From Flavobacteriales bacterium (lineage in GTDB: Bacteria > Bacteroidota > Bacteroidia > Flavobacteriales_F > PHOS-HE28): a stretch of 64,000 nucleotides of DNA. The stretch is from positions 116,918 through 180,917 of the forward strand of contig JACJZH010000009.1 of the NCBI GenBank assembly GCA_020635695.1. The letters are read 5' to 3'. The notes beneath the pieces are model-generated. The model had not been told where the DNA came from. It made no database searches and worked only from the letters and a program-made list of their open reading frames with translations. This document shows positions 8,627 to 15,575 of this stretch, in pieces. Numbering within the stretch: position 1 is the stretch's first letter; every line of letters begins with the position of its first letter. The translations under genes were made by a program, and so were the position numbers.

Positions 8627-9381
8627 GGTTCAGCCTGATCACCGTCTGCTACCAGGCCGGGGAGGAGCTGGCCGAGACCATTGACAGCGTGCTGGCGCAG
8701 ACGCATCCGGACATCGAGCACTTGGTGATCGACGGGGGCAGCCCCGATGCCACCACGCAGGCCGTGCTGGAGCGCTACCGCGACCGGGTGCAGCACCTGG
8801 TGAGCGAACCGGACCAGGGGGTGTACGATGCCATGAACAAGGGCCTGGCAATGGCCACCGGTGATGTCATCGGCTTCGTGAACGCGGGCGACCTGCTTGC
8901 CGGGCCGGAGGTGATCGCGCAGCTGGACAAGGCCTTCTCCGAATTGGGCACCGATGTGGTCTATGGCGATGCCGACATGGTGGACCCGCAGGACGTCGGC
9001 CGTGTGCGCCGCCGCTGGATCGGTGGCAAGTATGACCGGCAGCGCTTCCGCCAGGGCTGGATGCCGCCACACCTGGGCACCTACGTCCGCCGTTCGGTCT
9101 ACGACCGGCTGGGCGGTTTCCGCTTGGAACTGAAGGTGGCCGCCGACTACGAGCTGCTCTTCCGCTTCCTCTACAAGCACAACGTGCCGGCCGCGTACGT
9201 GCCGTTGACCATCGTGCGCTTCCGCCTGGGTGGGGCCAGCAACCGCGACCTGAAACACATCTGGAAGGCCAACCGCGAAGTGGCCGAAGCCTGGCGCATG
9301 AACGGGGAGAAAGCCCCGCCACTGCTCAGCCTGCGCAAACCGCTGCGCAAGGTGGCCCAGCTCTTCGGGGGGGGCAGCTGA
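8623..9381 (+). CDS. Glycosyltransferase family 2 protein
   Basis: A 252-residue GT-A enzyme, last gene of the exopolysaccharide operon. Motifs are SLITVCYQAGEELAETI at the N-terminus, VIDGGSPDATT, QGVYDAMNKGLAMATGDVIGFVNAGD and a DxD-type YGDADM near residue 115, which binds the metal-nucleotide sugar. This subgroup (WcaE-like, GVYDAMNKG) is common in capsule and lipopolysaccharide clusters. The ATG at 8623 overlaps the acetyltransferase stop. No polymerase, flippase or export protein follows, so the operon must rely on export genes elsewhere. Confidence 0.88.
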   Translation: MRFSLITVCYQAGEELAETIDSVLAQTHPDIEHLVIDGGSPDATTQAVLERYRDRVQHLVSEPDQGVYDAMNKGLAMATGDVIGFVNAGDLLAGPEVIAQLDKAFSELGTDVVYGDADMVDPQDVGRVRRRWIGGKYDRQRFRQGWMPPHLGTYVRRSVYDRLGGFRLELKVAADYELLFRFLYKHNVPAAYVPLTIVRFRLGGASNRDLKHIWKANREVAEAWRMNGEKAPPLLSLRKPLRKVAQLFGGGS

Positions 9382-9447
9382 TCGGCTTTCCACGACACGC
9401 TGTGCGATCGGTGACCCGGGTCATGGACCCGTGGCGGCCCCCTGAGC

Positions 9448-9455
9448 TATTTTTG
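9448..9455 (+). promoter_or_regulatory. Possible -7 promoter element before the metal-handling gene group
   Basis: TATTTTTG fits the TAnnTTTG consensus in an otherwise GC-rich gap. It lies six bases before a TTG start and about 57 bases before the first in-frame ATG (9512) of the following gene. No convincing -33 TTTG is seen. Confidence 0.4.
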
Positions 9456-9460
9456 GCGGG

Positions 9461-9856
9461 TTGAAAGGCAGGGTCCATAGTCCCAGGGCGCGCTCCTTTG
9501 CTTGGCTGGCCATGGCCGTGTGGCTCACCGTGCTGGCCTGGCCGTCGGTGGTCATTACACGCTGGCTTGCCGATCGCGACCGGATCGCCCGGGAGCTTTG
9601 CGAGCTTCGCGAGCTGCCTGCGGAAATGAACACCTGCAACGGGCAATGCCACCTGGCCAAGCAGCTGAAGCAGGCCGAACAACAGGCCGAGCGCTCCGCG
9701 CAGGAACCGCGGGTGGAGCTCTTGGAGACCCTGGCCGAGCCGTTCAGTGAAGGGCTGGTCATGGTGCTGCATCCTGAGCAACGACGGTTTCCCGACCTGA
9801 GGGAGGAACCGCTCTCCGGCCATTCCGGCCGCATCGACCCGGTGCCGAGGGGTTGA
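9461..9856 (+). CDS. Small membrane-anchored protein with CNGQC motif
   Basis: Up to 131 residues, start uncertain: TTG at 9461, or ATG at 9512, which opens directly on the hydrophobic segment MAVWLTVLAWPSVVI. After this single membrane segment comes a charged helical region with the motif CNGQCHLAKQLKQAEQQ. Small proteins with CNG(Q/K)C-x-L-x-KQL are common in Bacteroidota, often next to copper, heme or TonB-linked metal genes; their function is not established. The two cysteines three residues apart could bind a metal or heme. It is followed by the CDVCG barrel and MbnP genes, which supports a metal-linked role as inference. Confidence 0.65.
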   Translation: MKGRVHSPRARSFAWLAMAVWLTVLAWPSVVITRWLADRDRIARELCELRELPAEMNTCNGQCHLAKQLKQAEQQAERSAQEPRVELLETLAEPFSEGLVMVLHPEQRRFPDLREEPLSGHSGRIDPVPRG

Positions 9857-9910
9857 ACGGAACACACCGCCTTGCGCGGTGATGGACTTCGTTCAACCTG
9901 ACACCGATCC

Positions 9911-10864
9911 ATGAAACACCTTGTGATCGCGGGTGCGCTCCTGCTCGGGGCGCTGCCCGCACAGGCCTGCGATGTATGCGGGCTCTTCCTGGGGGTGCAA
10001 CCTCACGACCGGACCAGTTCCTTCGGGCTGTTCTACCGGTACCGCCTGCTGGAAGGCGACATCGCCAGCCCGGCCTTGGCGCCCGGCCTGCGCCTGCTGA
10101 AGCACGGCGGGCACTCCGAGGCACCGGCCGGTACGGTGGAGCGCTACCGCGAGCTGTACCAGGTGATGGAGCTGCGCGCCGACCTCTGGCTGGGCGAACG
10201 CTGGAACGTGATGGTGCAACTGCCCTTGGTGAACAACTACCAGAGCATCAACGGGTATTCCTCGGCCGACCTCTATGGCATGAGCGATCCCGTTGTGCTG
10301 GGCAGGTACCTCGTGGCCAACACCAAGTGCGGGCCGGACGAGGACCGTACCGTACACCGGTTCATGCTGGGCGGAGGGGTGAAGCTGCCCCTGGGCCGGC
10401 ATGATCTGGACTACCGCGGTGAGGCCGTATCGCCCGACCTGCAGCCGGGTTCCGGCAGCTGGGACGGTCTGGCCACCGCGGAATACATCGTTCGCCGCGG
10501 CTCCTTGGGGGCCATGGTGAACACGGTCGGTCGCTTCAACGGCGCCGATGACCAAGGCTACGCCCGCGGGCATGGCCTCAGCAGCACGGCGGAGCTGTTC
10601 CTCGTGCGGGAAGGGAAGAAGCTCTCCTGGGCGCCCTCGGTGGGTGCCTACTCGGAGTGGCTGGCCCATGACCGCCAGGACGGGGAGGAGCTCGCCGGAA
10701 CGGGAGGAAGCACCGTCTTCGCCCACGTGGGATCCCGCGTGTGGTGGCGTTCGTGGGTGCTCACCCTGTACTACCAACGGGCCATCAGCAGTTCCATGGG
10801 GGAACTGATGGTGCCCAACCGCGAACGCCTGATCACGGGGATCGCATACAACCTGAAGACCTGA
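9911..10864 (+). CDS. Outer-membrane beta-barrel protein with N-terminal CDVCG motif
   Basis: A 317-residue protein with a signal peptide (residues 1-18, ending PAQA) and a mature N-terminus that begins with CDVCGLFLGVQP. The rest is rich in alternating aromatic and polar strands (FGLFYRYRLLEG, WNVMVQLPLVNNYQS, WVLTLYYQRAIS) and ends with a strand plus YNLKT, as expected for an outer-membrane barrel. In Bacteroidota, barrels with a CDxCG start often sit beside MbnP-family genes. The Cys pair at the exposed N-terminus may bind metal. It ends 20 bases before the MbnP-like gene, so one transcript is likely. Confidence 0.65.
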   Translation: MKHLVIAGALLLGALPAQACDVCGLFLGVQPHDRTSSFGLFYRYRLLEGDIASPALAPGLRLLKHGGHSEAPAGTVERYRELYQVMELRADLWLGERWNVMVQLPLVNNYQSINGYSSADLYGMSDPVVLGRYLVANTKCGPDEDRTVHRFMLGGGVKLPLGRHDLDYRGEAVSPDLQPGSGSWDGLATAEYIVRRGSLGAMVNTVGRFNGADDQGYARGHGLSSTAELFLVREGKKLSWAPSVGAYSEWLAHDRQDGEELAGTGGSTVFAHVGSRVWWRSWVLTLYYQRAISSSMGELMVPNRERLITGIAYNLKT

Positions 10865-10884
10865 ACCAACGTCAAACCGACACC

Positions 10885-11649
10885 ATGAAAGCCCTTACCA
10901 AACTCACCCTGTTCGCCGCCGTGGCGCTCGCCTTCACCGCCTGCAAGAAGGACGAGGACCCCGAGCCCACGCCGACGACACCTGTTACCTACTCCTTGAA
11001 GTTGGAGTTCGAGTTCCTGGCGGGCATGATGCCCTACGACCTGAACACCCTGCTTGCGGACAGTTCAGGGACCCTGATGAAGTTCGACAAGGTCCGCTTC
11101 TTCGCCAGCAACACCGAGTTGATGGACATGATGGGGAACGAGATGGAACACTATCATGACGTCTACATGCTCGTGGACGCCGACAATTCCAGCAATGTGT
11201 TCACCCTCGGTAACAGCTTCGACGGGCATGTCCACATGCTGAAATTCAACGTGGGACTGGACAGCGCGGCCAACCACAACACCCTGTTGGAGATGGCCCC
11301 GGCTCCGCTGAACGATGGAACCATGCACTGGGGTTGGAACCCGATGGCCGGTTACAAGTTCATCGTGCTCGAGGGGCGCTGGGACAGCGATGGCAACGAC
11401 CTGATCGACCCCACGGACGACACCTTCGTCTATCATGTGGCCACCGATGCCCTGCTGGGCGAGAAGATGGTGATGAGCCATACCGACATCACGGCCGATG
11501 GGAATACCACCTGGGCGATGCACGTGGACATGGCCGCTTTGGCCGCCGCGATCGACTATTCCGAGCATCCGGACACCCATACGAACAACGATCTGCCGCT
11601 GGCGATCCGGGTACGCGATGCCTTGCTCGCTTCGATCAGCATCCACTGA
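10885..11649 (+). CDS. MbnP-family lipoprotein (probable copper-binding)
   Basis: About 254 residues with a lipoprotein signal (lipobox FTAC, mature KKDEDPEP linker). The body matches the MbnP-like family: KFDKVRFFASNTELMD, a His/Tyr stretch EHYHDVYMLVD, FNVGLDSAANH and the hallmark MHWGWNPMAGYKFIVLEG near residue 150. Characterised MbnP proteins bind Cu(I) through His residues and an oxidised Trp, near the outer membrane. The cytochrome-c-peroxidase-like MbnH partner that makes this modification is not visible in the window. The protein is rich in Met and His (for example EMEHYHDVYM), which fits metal binding. Placed on the periplasmic or surface side of the outer membrane by inference. Confidence 0.75.
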   Translation: MKALTKLTLFAAVALAFTACKKDEDPEPTPTTPVTYSLKLEFEFLAGMMPYDLNTLLADSSGTLMKFDKVRFFASNTELMDMMGNEMEHYHDVYMLVDADNSSNVFTLGNSFDGHVHMLKFNVGLDSAANHNTLLEMAPAPLNDGTMHWGWNPMAGYKFIVLEGRWDSDGNDLIDPTDDTFVYHVATDALLGEKMVMSHTDITADGNTTWAMHVDMAALAAAIDYSEHPDTHTNNDLPLAIRVRDALLASISIH

Positions 11650-11668
11650 TCAGGCATTTCCCTTGCGC

Positions 11669-11694
11669 GACGGGCCATCCACGGGTGGCCCGTC
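11669..11694 (+). terminator. Hairpin after the MbnP-like gene
   Basis: Perfect 8-bp stem GACGGGCC / GGCCCGTC with a 10-base loop, 20 bases after the stop codon. There is no T-run, so it may be a 3'-end stabilising hairpin rather than a classical Rho-independent terminator. Confidence 0.45.
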
Positions 11695-11738
11695 CGCGTT
11701 GGGGAGGGTGGCATGGCCGCAGGTCTCCCGAAAAGGCG

Positions 11739-11746
11739 TACCTTTG
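11739..11746 (+). promoter_or_regulatory. -7 promoter element for the RRM protein gene
   Basis: TACCTTTG matches TAnnTTTG exactly and sits about 100 bases upstream of the RRM gene, after the hairpin that closes the previous group. This would give a 5' leader of about 90 bases, unusually long compared with other genes here. Confidence 0.5.
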
Positions 11747-11843
11747 CAGCCTTGAAGGACGACCTGATACGAGCACCGGAACAGCCGCAACGGCCCGTGC
11801 ATCAGAGCGTCCGCCAGCTTCTCATCCAAACCGACGTGCGCGC

Positions 11844-12086
11844 ATGAACATCTTCGTGGCGGGACTTTCCCATGCAGTGACCGACCTTCACCTGGAGCTT
11901 CTTTTCGGCCATTTCGGCACCGTGAACCGGGCCCAGGTGATCTATGATCGTGGTACCGGCGAGTCGAAGCAGTTCGGCTTCGTGGAAATGCCCAACGACA
12001 CGGAGGCGCAGGTGGCCATCGCCAAACTGGACGGTGCCCCGCTCGAGGGCAAGCGCATCATCGTGAAGCAGGCCCGCGGGAAGTAG
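11844..12086 (+). CDS. Small RNA-binding protein with one RRM domain
   Basis: An 80-residue protein made of a single RNA recognition motif. RNP2 (IFVAGLS) is at residues 3-9 and RNP1 (KQFGFVEM) near 45; the four-strand, two-helix order fits the family. Such stand-alone RRM proteins are common in Bacteroidota and bind single-stranded RNA; roles in RNA turnover or translation are proposed for relatives. Unlike many relatives it lacks a long glycine-rich tail and ends KQARGK. It is probably transcribed alone from the TACCTTTG element upstream, with a leader that could be regulatory. Confidence 0.9.
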   Translation: MNIFVAGLSHAVTDLHLELLFGHFGTVNRAQVIYDRGTGESKQFGFVEMPNDTEAQVAIAKLDGAPLEGKRIIVKQARGK

Positions 12087-12130
12087 CCCGGCGAACGTCC
12101 CAACGCTTCCGCGCGTCCTACCTGAACGAC

Positions 12131-12155
12131 CCGGGCAACGATCGTCCGTGCCCGG
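12131..12155 (+). terminator. Hairpin between the RRM gene and msrA
   Basis: Stem CCGGGCA / TGCCCGG (7 bp, 11-base loop) followed by a weakly T-rich tail (CGTTCTTCG), 45 bases after the RRM stop and 15 bases before the msrA ATG. It could end the RRM transcript or fold in the msrA leader. Confidence 0.4.
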
Positions 12156-12170
12156 CGTTCTTCGCACAGC

Positions 12171-12839
12171 ATGACCTCACGCGCACTTCTCGCCCTGCCG
12201 GCCACGGCCTTCCTGGCCCTGCTGGCCTGTTCCTCCAACACCTCGAAGCCCGAGGATACCGCTGCCGTTCCCGAGGCCGCACCAACGCCCGTTGCTCAGG
12301 AACTGAGCGGGTATTCGGTGGCCTACCTCGCCTCGGGTTGCTTCTGGTGCGTGGAGGAGATCTACGAGTCCGTCCGCGGCGTGAAGGAGGCCGTTTCCGG
12401 TTATTCCGGGGGCGATGAGCAGGACCCCACCTACCAGCAGGTCGGTTCCGGAAGCACCGGACACGCCGAGACCGTGGCCGTGTATTACGATCCCGAACAG
12501 ATCAGCTACCGTGACCTGCTGATGGTGTTCTTCTGTTCCCACGACCCCACCACCGCGAACCGGCAGGGCCCCGACCACGGCACCCAGTACCGGTCCGCGA
12601 TCTTCTACACCAATGCGGAAGAGCGGGCGACGGCTGAAGCCCTGATCAAGGAGCTGGACGCCGACGGCCGCTTCGGTGCACCGATCGTGACCGAGGTGAG
12701 CGCCTTCAAGCACTTCTGGCCGGCCGAGGACTACCACCAGGACTACGTGGTGAACAATCCGGACAACTCCTACGTGCAGAACGTGTCGCTGCCCCGCTGC
12801 GAACGGTTCAAGTCGGCCTGTCCCGAATTCCTGAAGTGA
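12171..12839 (+). CDS. msrA: Peptide-methionine (S)-S-oxide reductase, lipoprotein form
   Basis: A 222-residue MsrA with an added lipoprotein signal (LALLAC lipobox, then a Pro/Ala/Glu-rich linker to about residue 45). The catalytic motif GCFWCVEE is at about residue 56, followed by VSGYSGGDEQDPTYQQVGSGSTGHAE and HDPTTANRQGPDHGTQYRS, all typical of MsrA. It reduces methionine-S-sulfoxide in proteins, here in the envelope rather than the cytosol. Further cysteines near the C-terminus (LPRCERFKSACPEF) are candidates for the resolving cysteines. No MsrB is fused or adjacent. Confidence 0.93.
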   Translation: MTSRALLALPATAFLALLACSSNTSKPEDTAAVPEAAPTPVAQELSGYSVAYLASGCFWCVEEIYESVRGVKEAVSGYSGGDEQDPTYQQVGSGSTGHAETVAVYYDPEQISYRDLLMVFFCSHDPTTANRQGPDHGTQYRSAIFYTNAEERATAEALIKELDADGRFGAPIVTEVSAFKHFWPAEDYHQDYVVNNPDNSYVQNVSLPRCERFKSACPEFLK

Positions 12840-12877
12840 GGCAACGCTGATGCAACATGGGGTGTCCTGCGATGGAC

Positions 12878-12885
12878 GACCTTTG
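12878..12885 (+). promoter_or_regulatory. Possible -7 element just upstream of a T9SS protein gene
   Basis: GACCTTTG (one mismatch to TAnnTTTG) ends five bases before the ATG at 12891, the same close spacing as at 4931. Confidence 0.35.
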
Positions 12886-12890
12886 ACCCC

Positions 12891-14201
12891 ATGTTCCCAC
12901 GCCTGCTCTCCGCCACGGCGCTGATCGCCCTTCCCTTCCTGCTTTGCGCCCAATGGGTCCAGGGGGGCATGTTCTCCGTGTTCAACCACTTCCAGGCCTG
13001 TGCCTTCCACCACCCGGATTCGGGCCTGTTCGTCTATGGCTCGGACAATCCGGTGAGCGGTGAAGGCGGCGTGATCGCCACCTACGACGGGTTGCAGGGT
13101 GGTGGTTTCTACCTCTGGTACGAGAGTCCCTTGATCCTGGAGGACATCGACGTGAAGGTGAGCGATGGATTCCCGATCTACCTGGCCGCTGGCTCGCAAA
13201 GCGGTGGCATCAGCGTGATCCTTCGTCCGTATGAGACCTTTCAGAACCCGTTCTTCCTGGACAGTGTGCGCACGGGCTTCAGCCAGGCCTACCGGGCTGT
13301 GCGGATGCGTTCCGACCTGGTCGCCTTCGCCGGCGGTGTGGACTTTCAAGGCAACGGCGTCATCGACATGAGCGTGGACACCGGTGCCACGTGGAGCCAG
13401 GTGGCCATGCTTCCCGGACAGCCCGTTTCACGCCTGGACGTGGTGACCGACCAGCTGCTGTTCGCCGCCACCGGTGGTTATCGGCGTACGATCAACAACG
13501 GGGTCCAGCTGCCGGACAGCGGGGCCATCTACCGCAGCCCGGATGGCGGCATGACCTGGACACAGGTGCATGCCGATCCCGCGAACGGGTTCTCGGACGT
13601 CTCCTTTGCCAACGCGAACAACGGCGCCGCCACCCGGAACGATGGCGCCATCCTGTACACCAACGACGGCGGCAGCACCTGGACGCCGGCCACCATCCAG
13701 TTCACCGGCCCCTTCATCCTCACGGCCATGGAGCATCGGCCGGACGGGACCGCCTTCGCCGCCGGCTACCGCACCGATGGGAGCGAGGGCTTCATCCTGA
13801 TCAGCGCCGATGGTGGCATGACCTGGGACCTGAACTACAGCACGGCGGGCATCAACAATTCGCGCCGGATCTACGGGCTCTTCTTCCATGACGACTTCAC
13901 CGGCTACGCCGCCACGCACATCAAGCCACACAAGACCAGCGGGTTGATCACCGGGCTGGCGGAACGTGGGAGCGAGGACCTGATGCTGTTCCCGAATCCT
14001 TCCGAGGGACCGTCAACACTGCGCTTCGCGGACGGCACACCCCGGATCGTGGAGGTGCTCGACCCGCTGGGCCGGGTGGTGTACCGTTCCCTCACCAATT
14101 CGGCCTCGTTGGAACTCTCGAAGCCGGGTCCTGCGGGCAGCTACCTGGTCCGGGTCGTGTCCACGGACGGTGTCCGGACGGGGCGCTGGCTGGTTCAGTG
14201 A
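12891..14201 (+). CDS. T9SS-secreted beta-propeller protein (BNR/YCF48-like repeats)
   Basis: A 436-residue secreted protein. A signal peptide (residues 1-20, ending LLCA) is followed by Asp-box-like repeats such as SPDGGMTWTQV, TNDGGSTWTPA and SADGGMTWDLN, which suggest a sialidase-type propeller. No catalytic residues are evident. The last 75 residues form a type A T9SS sorting domain: LFPNPSEGPSTLRF, VEVLDPLGRVVYR, PAGSYLVRVVS. T9SS exports such proteins across the outer membrane and usually anchors them to A-LPS. A ligand- or surface-binding role is likely, but its target is unknown. Confidence 0.85.
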   Translation: MFPRLLSATALIALPFLLCAQWVQGGMFSVFNHFQACAFHHPDSGLFVYGSDNPVSGEGGVIATYDGLQGGGFYLWYESPLILEDIDVKVSDGFPIYLAAGSQSGGISVILRPYETFQNPFFLDSVRTGFSQAYRAVRMRSDLVAFAGGVDFQGNGVIDMSVDTGATWSQVAMLPGQPVSRLDVVTDQLLFAATGGYRRTINNGVQLPDSGAIYRSPDGGMTWTQVHADPANGFSDVSFANANNGAATRNDGAILYTNDGGSTWTPATIQFTGPFILTAMEHRPDGTAFAAGYRTDGSEGFILISADGGMTWDLNYSTAGINNSRRIYGLFFHDDFTGYAATHIKPHKTSGLITGLAERGSEDLMLFPNPSEGPSTLRFADGTPRIVEVLDPLGRVVYRSLTNSASLELSKPGPAGSYLVRVVSTDGVRTGRWLVQ

Positions 14202-14229
14202 ACCTGACCACACTGACCGGCGAAGGCCC

Positions 14230-15081
14230 TCAGGCCTGGTAGGTATCCCGGAATTGGACGGGAGTGGTCCCTTCCATCTTGCGGAACCAGCGGGTGAAGT
14301 AGGCGGGGTCCTGCATGTTCAGGGCGTAGGCCACTTCCTTGATGCTGTGGCCGCCATGCACCAGCAGCCGCTTCGCTTCCAAGAGCAGTCGCTCCTGTAC
14401 CACCGTGCTCGCCGTTCGCCCGAGGCGCTCCTTGACCAGTTCGTTAAGGTGGTCCGGTGTCAGGCTCAGCTGCCCGGCGTAGTGGGCCACCTGCCGTTCG
14501 CTCAGAAAGTGGTGTTCCAGCAACTCCAGGAAGCGTCGCACGGGATCGTGGTCCTCCAACAAGGCCGGTCGGCCGGCATGCTGCTCCCGGGCCCATTGAG
14601 CGCATTTCAGCAGCAGGATGCCCAGGTAGGCGTTGACCACATCGGTCTGGGGGGTACCCTCCGCCTCGAGTTCGCGTTCCATGAGCTCCACCAATTGCCA
14701 GGCCTCGGCCATGCGGTCAGCCTCGAGGGAATGTACCGGAGGCTGCCCGGAACCCAGGAACAGCTCGGCGTGCGATGCCCGCGCGGGTCCGGACAGCACA
14801 TTGCCGCCGAACAGGACCACCAAGCCTTCCATGTCCGCCGAACGCTCCAGACGATGCACCTGTCCGGGTGCCACCACATGCACCGCCGGAGCGCTCACCG
14901 GCCAGCTGCGCAGGTCGATCATGTGCGACCCGTTCCCGGTCCGGAACAGGAAGACCTCGTGGTAGGCATGCCGGTGCACATCGTTGCGGACGTCCTGTTC
15001 CGTGGGCACGATCCGCTCCACCCGAGTCGGTACGGAACTCCCACCAGGCAGCTGATGGAGAGGGATCGCAGGTCCTGCCAT
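14230..15081 (-). CDS. AraC-family transcriptional regulator
   Basis: A 283-residue regulator. The N-terminal cupin-like ligand domain carries HRHAYHEVFLFRTGNGSHMIDL and VVAPGQVHRLERS. The C-terminal 100 residues hold two helix-turn-helix units: VAHYAGQLSLTPDHLNELVKE, then the family signature SIKEVAYALNMQDPAYFTRWFRK near the end. It probably senses a small molecule and acts on nearby promoters. The gene is divergent from the VOC protein gene, with about 90 bases between the starts, which makes that gene a candidate target by inference. Confidence 0.9.
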   Translation of the reverse strand: MAGPAIPLHQLPGGSSVPTRVERIVPTEQDVRNDVHRHAYHEVFLFRTGNGSHMIDLRSWPVSAPAVHVVAPGQVHRLERSADMEGLVVLFGGNVLSGPARASHAELFLGSGQPPVHSLEADRMAEAWQLVELMERELEAEGTPQTDVVNAYLGILLLKCAQWAREQHAGRPALLEDHDPVRRFLELLEHHFLSERQVAHYAGQLSLTPDHLNELVKERLGRTASTVVQERLLLEAKRLLVHGGHSIKEVAYALNMQDPAYFTRWFRKMEGTTPVQFRDTYQA

Positions 15082-15141
15082 GCCCGTAAGTTGGTGACTG
15101 CCGGGTACCGCGCCTTAGGGAGGGCTGGTCGATCGGTCGCT

Positions 15142-15149
15142 TACCTTGG
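15142..15149 (+). promoter_or_regulatory. Possible -7 element for the VOC protein gene
   Basis: TACCTTGG, one base off TAnnTTTG, 22 bases upstream of the ATG at 15172, in the divergent gap with the AraC regulator gene. Confidence 0.35.
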
Positions 15150-15171
15150 AAGGCAAGAGACGCATCAGATC

Positions 15172-15552
15172 ATGACCCGACACGCGCTCAGCTGGTTCGA
15201 GATCTCCGTGGCAGACTTCGATCGTGCACGGACCTTCTACAGCACCATCTTCGCCTTCGACATGCCCGAGCAGACCTTTGGTCCGGTGCGCATGGGCTTC
15301 TTCCTGCATGACCGCGAACAGGGCGGCATCGGTGGGGCCATCGTGCACAACCCGGAGTTCTACACGCCCAGCGCGGACGGGGCGAAGGTGTACCTGAACG
15401 GCGGCGACGACCTGGCCGTGGTGCTGGACCGGGTGCCGGCCGCGGGTGGGGAGGTGATCATCCCGAAACGGGCGATCGGCGAGGGCATGGGCCACATGGG
15501 CATGTTCCGCGACAGCGAAGGCAACGTGGTGGCGCTCCACTCACCCAACTGA
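15172..15552 (+). CDS. VOC (glyoxalase/bleomycin-resistance fold) family protein
   Basis: A 126-residue single-domain VOC protein. It starts WFEISVADFDRARTFYSTIF, the standard beta-alpha module with a first metal-site region, and ends HMGMFRDSEGNVVALHSP, the second module. It resembles the PhnB/glyoxalase-like subgroup; the substrate is not predictable, and many such proteins in Bacteroidota are uncharacterised. It is divergent from the AraC regulator gene and runs tail-to-tail toward the AsmA-like gene. Confidence 0.85.
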   Translation: MTRHALSWFEISVADFDRARTFYSTIFAFDMPEQTFGPVRMGFFLHDREQGGIGGAIVHNPEFYTPSADGAKVYLNGGDDLAVVLDRVPAAGGEVIIPKRAIGEGMGHMGMFRDSEGNVVALHSPN

Positions 15553-15575
15553 GCGGTCGATCGGGGGAAGGAGCT

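Noticed and set aside
14202..14229. GGCC-rich inverted sequence between the T9SS gene and the AraC gene as a terminator
   Set aside because: The possible stem is only four base pairs and has no T-run.
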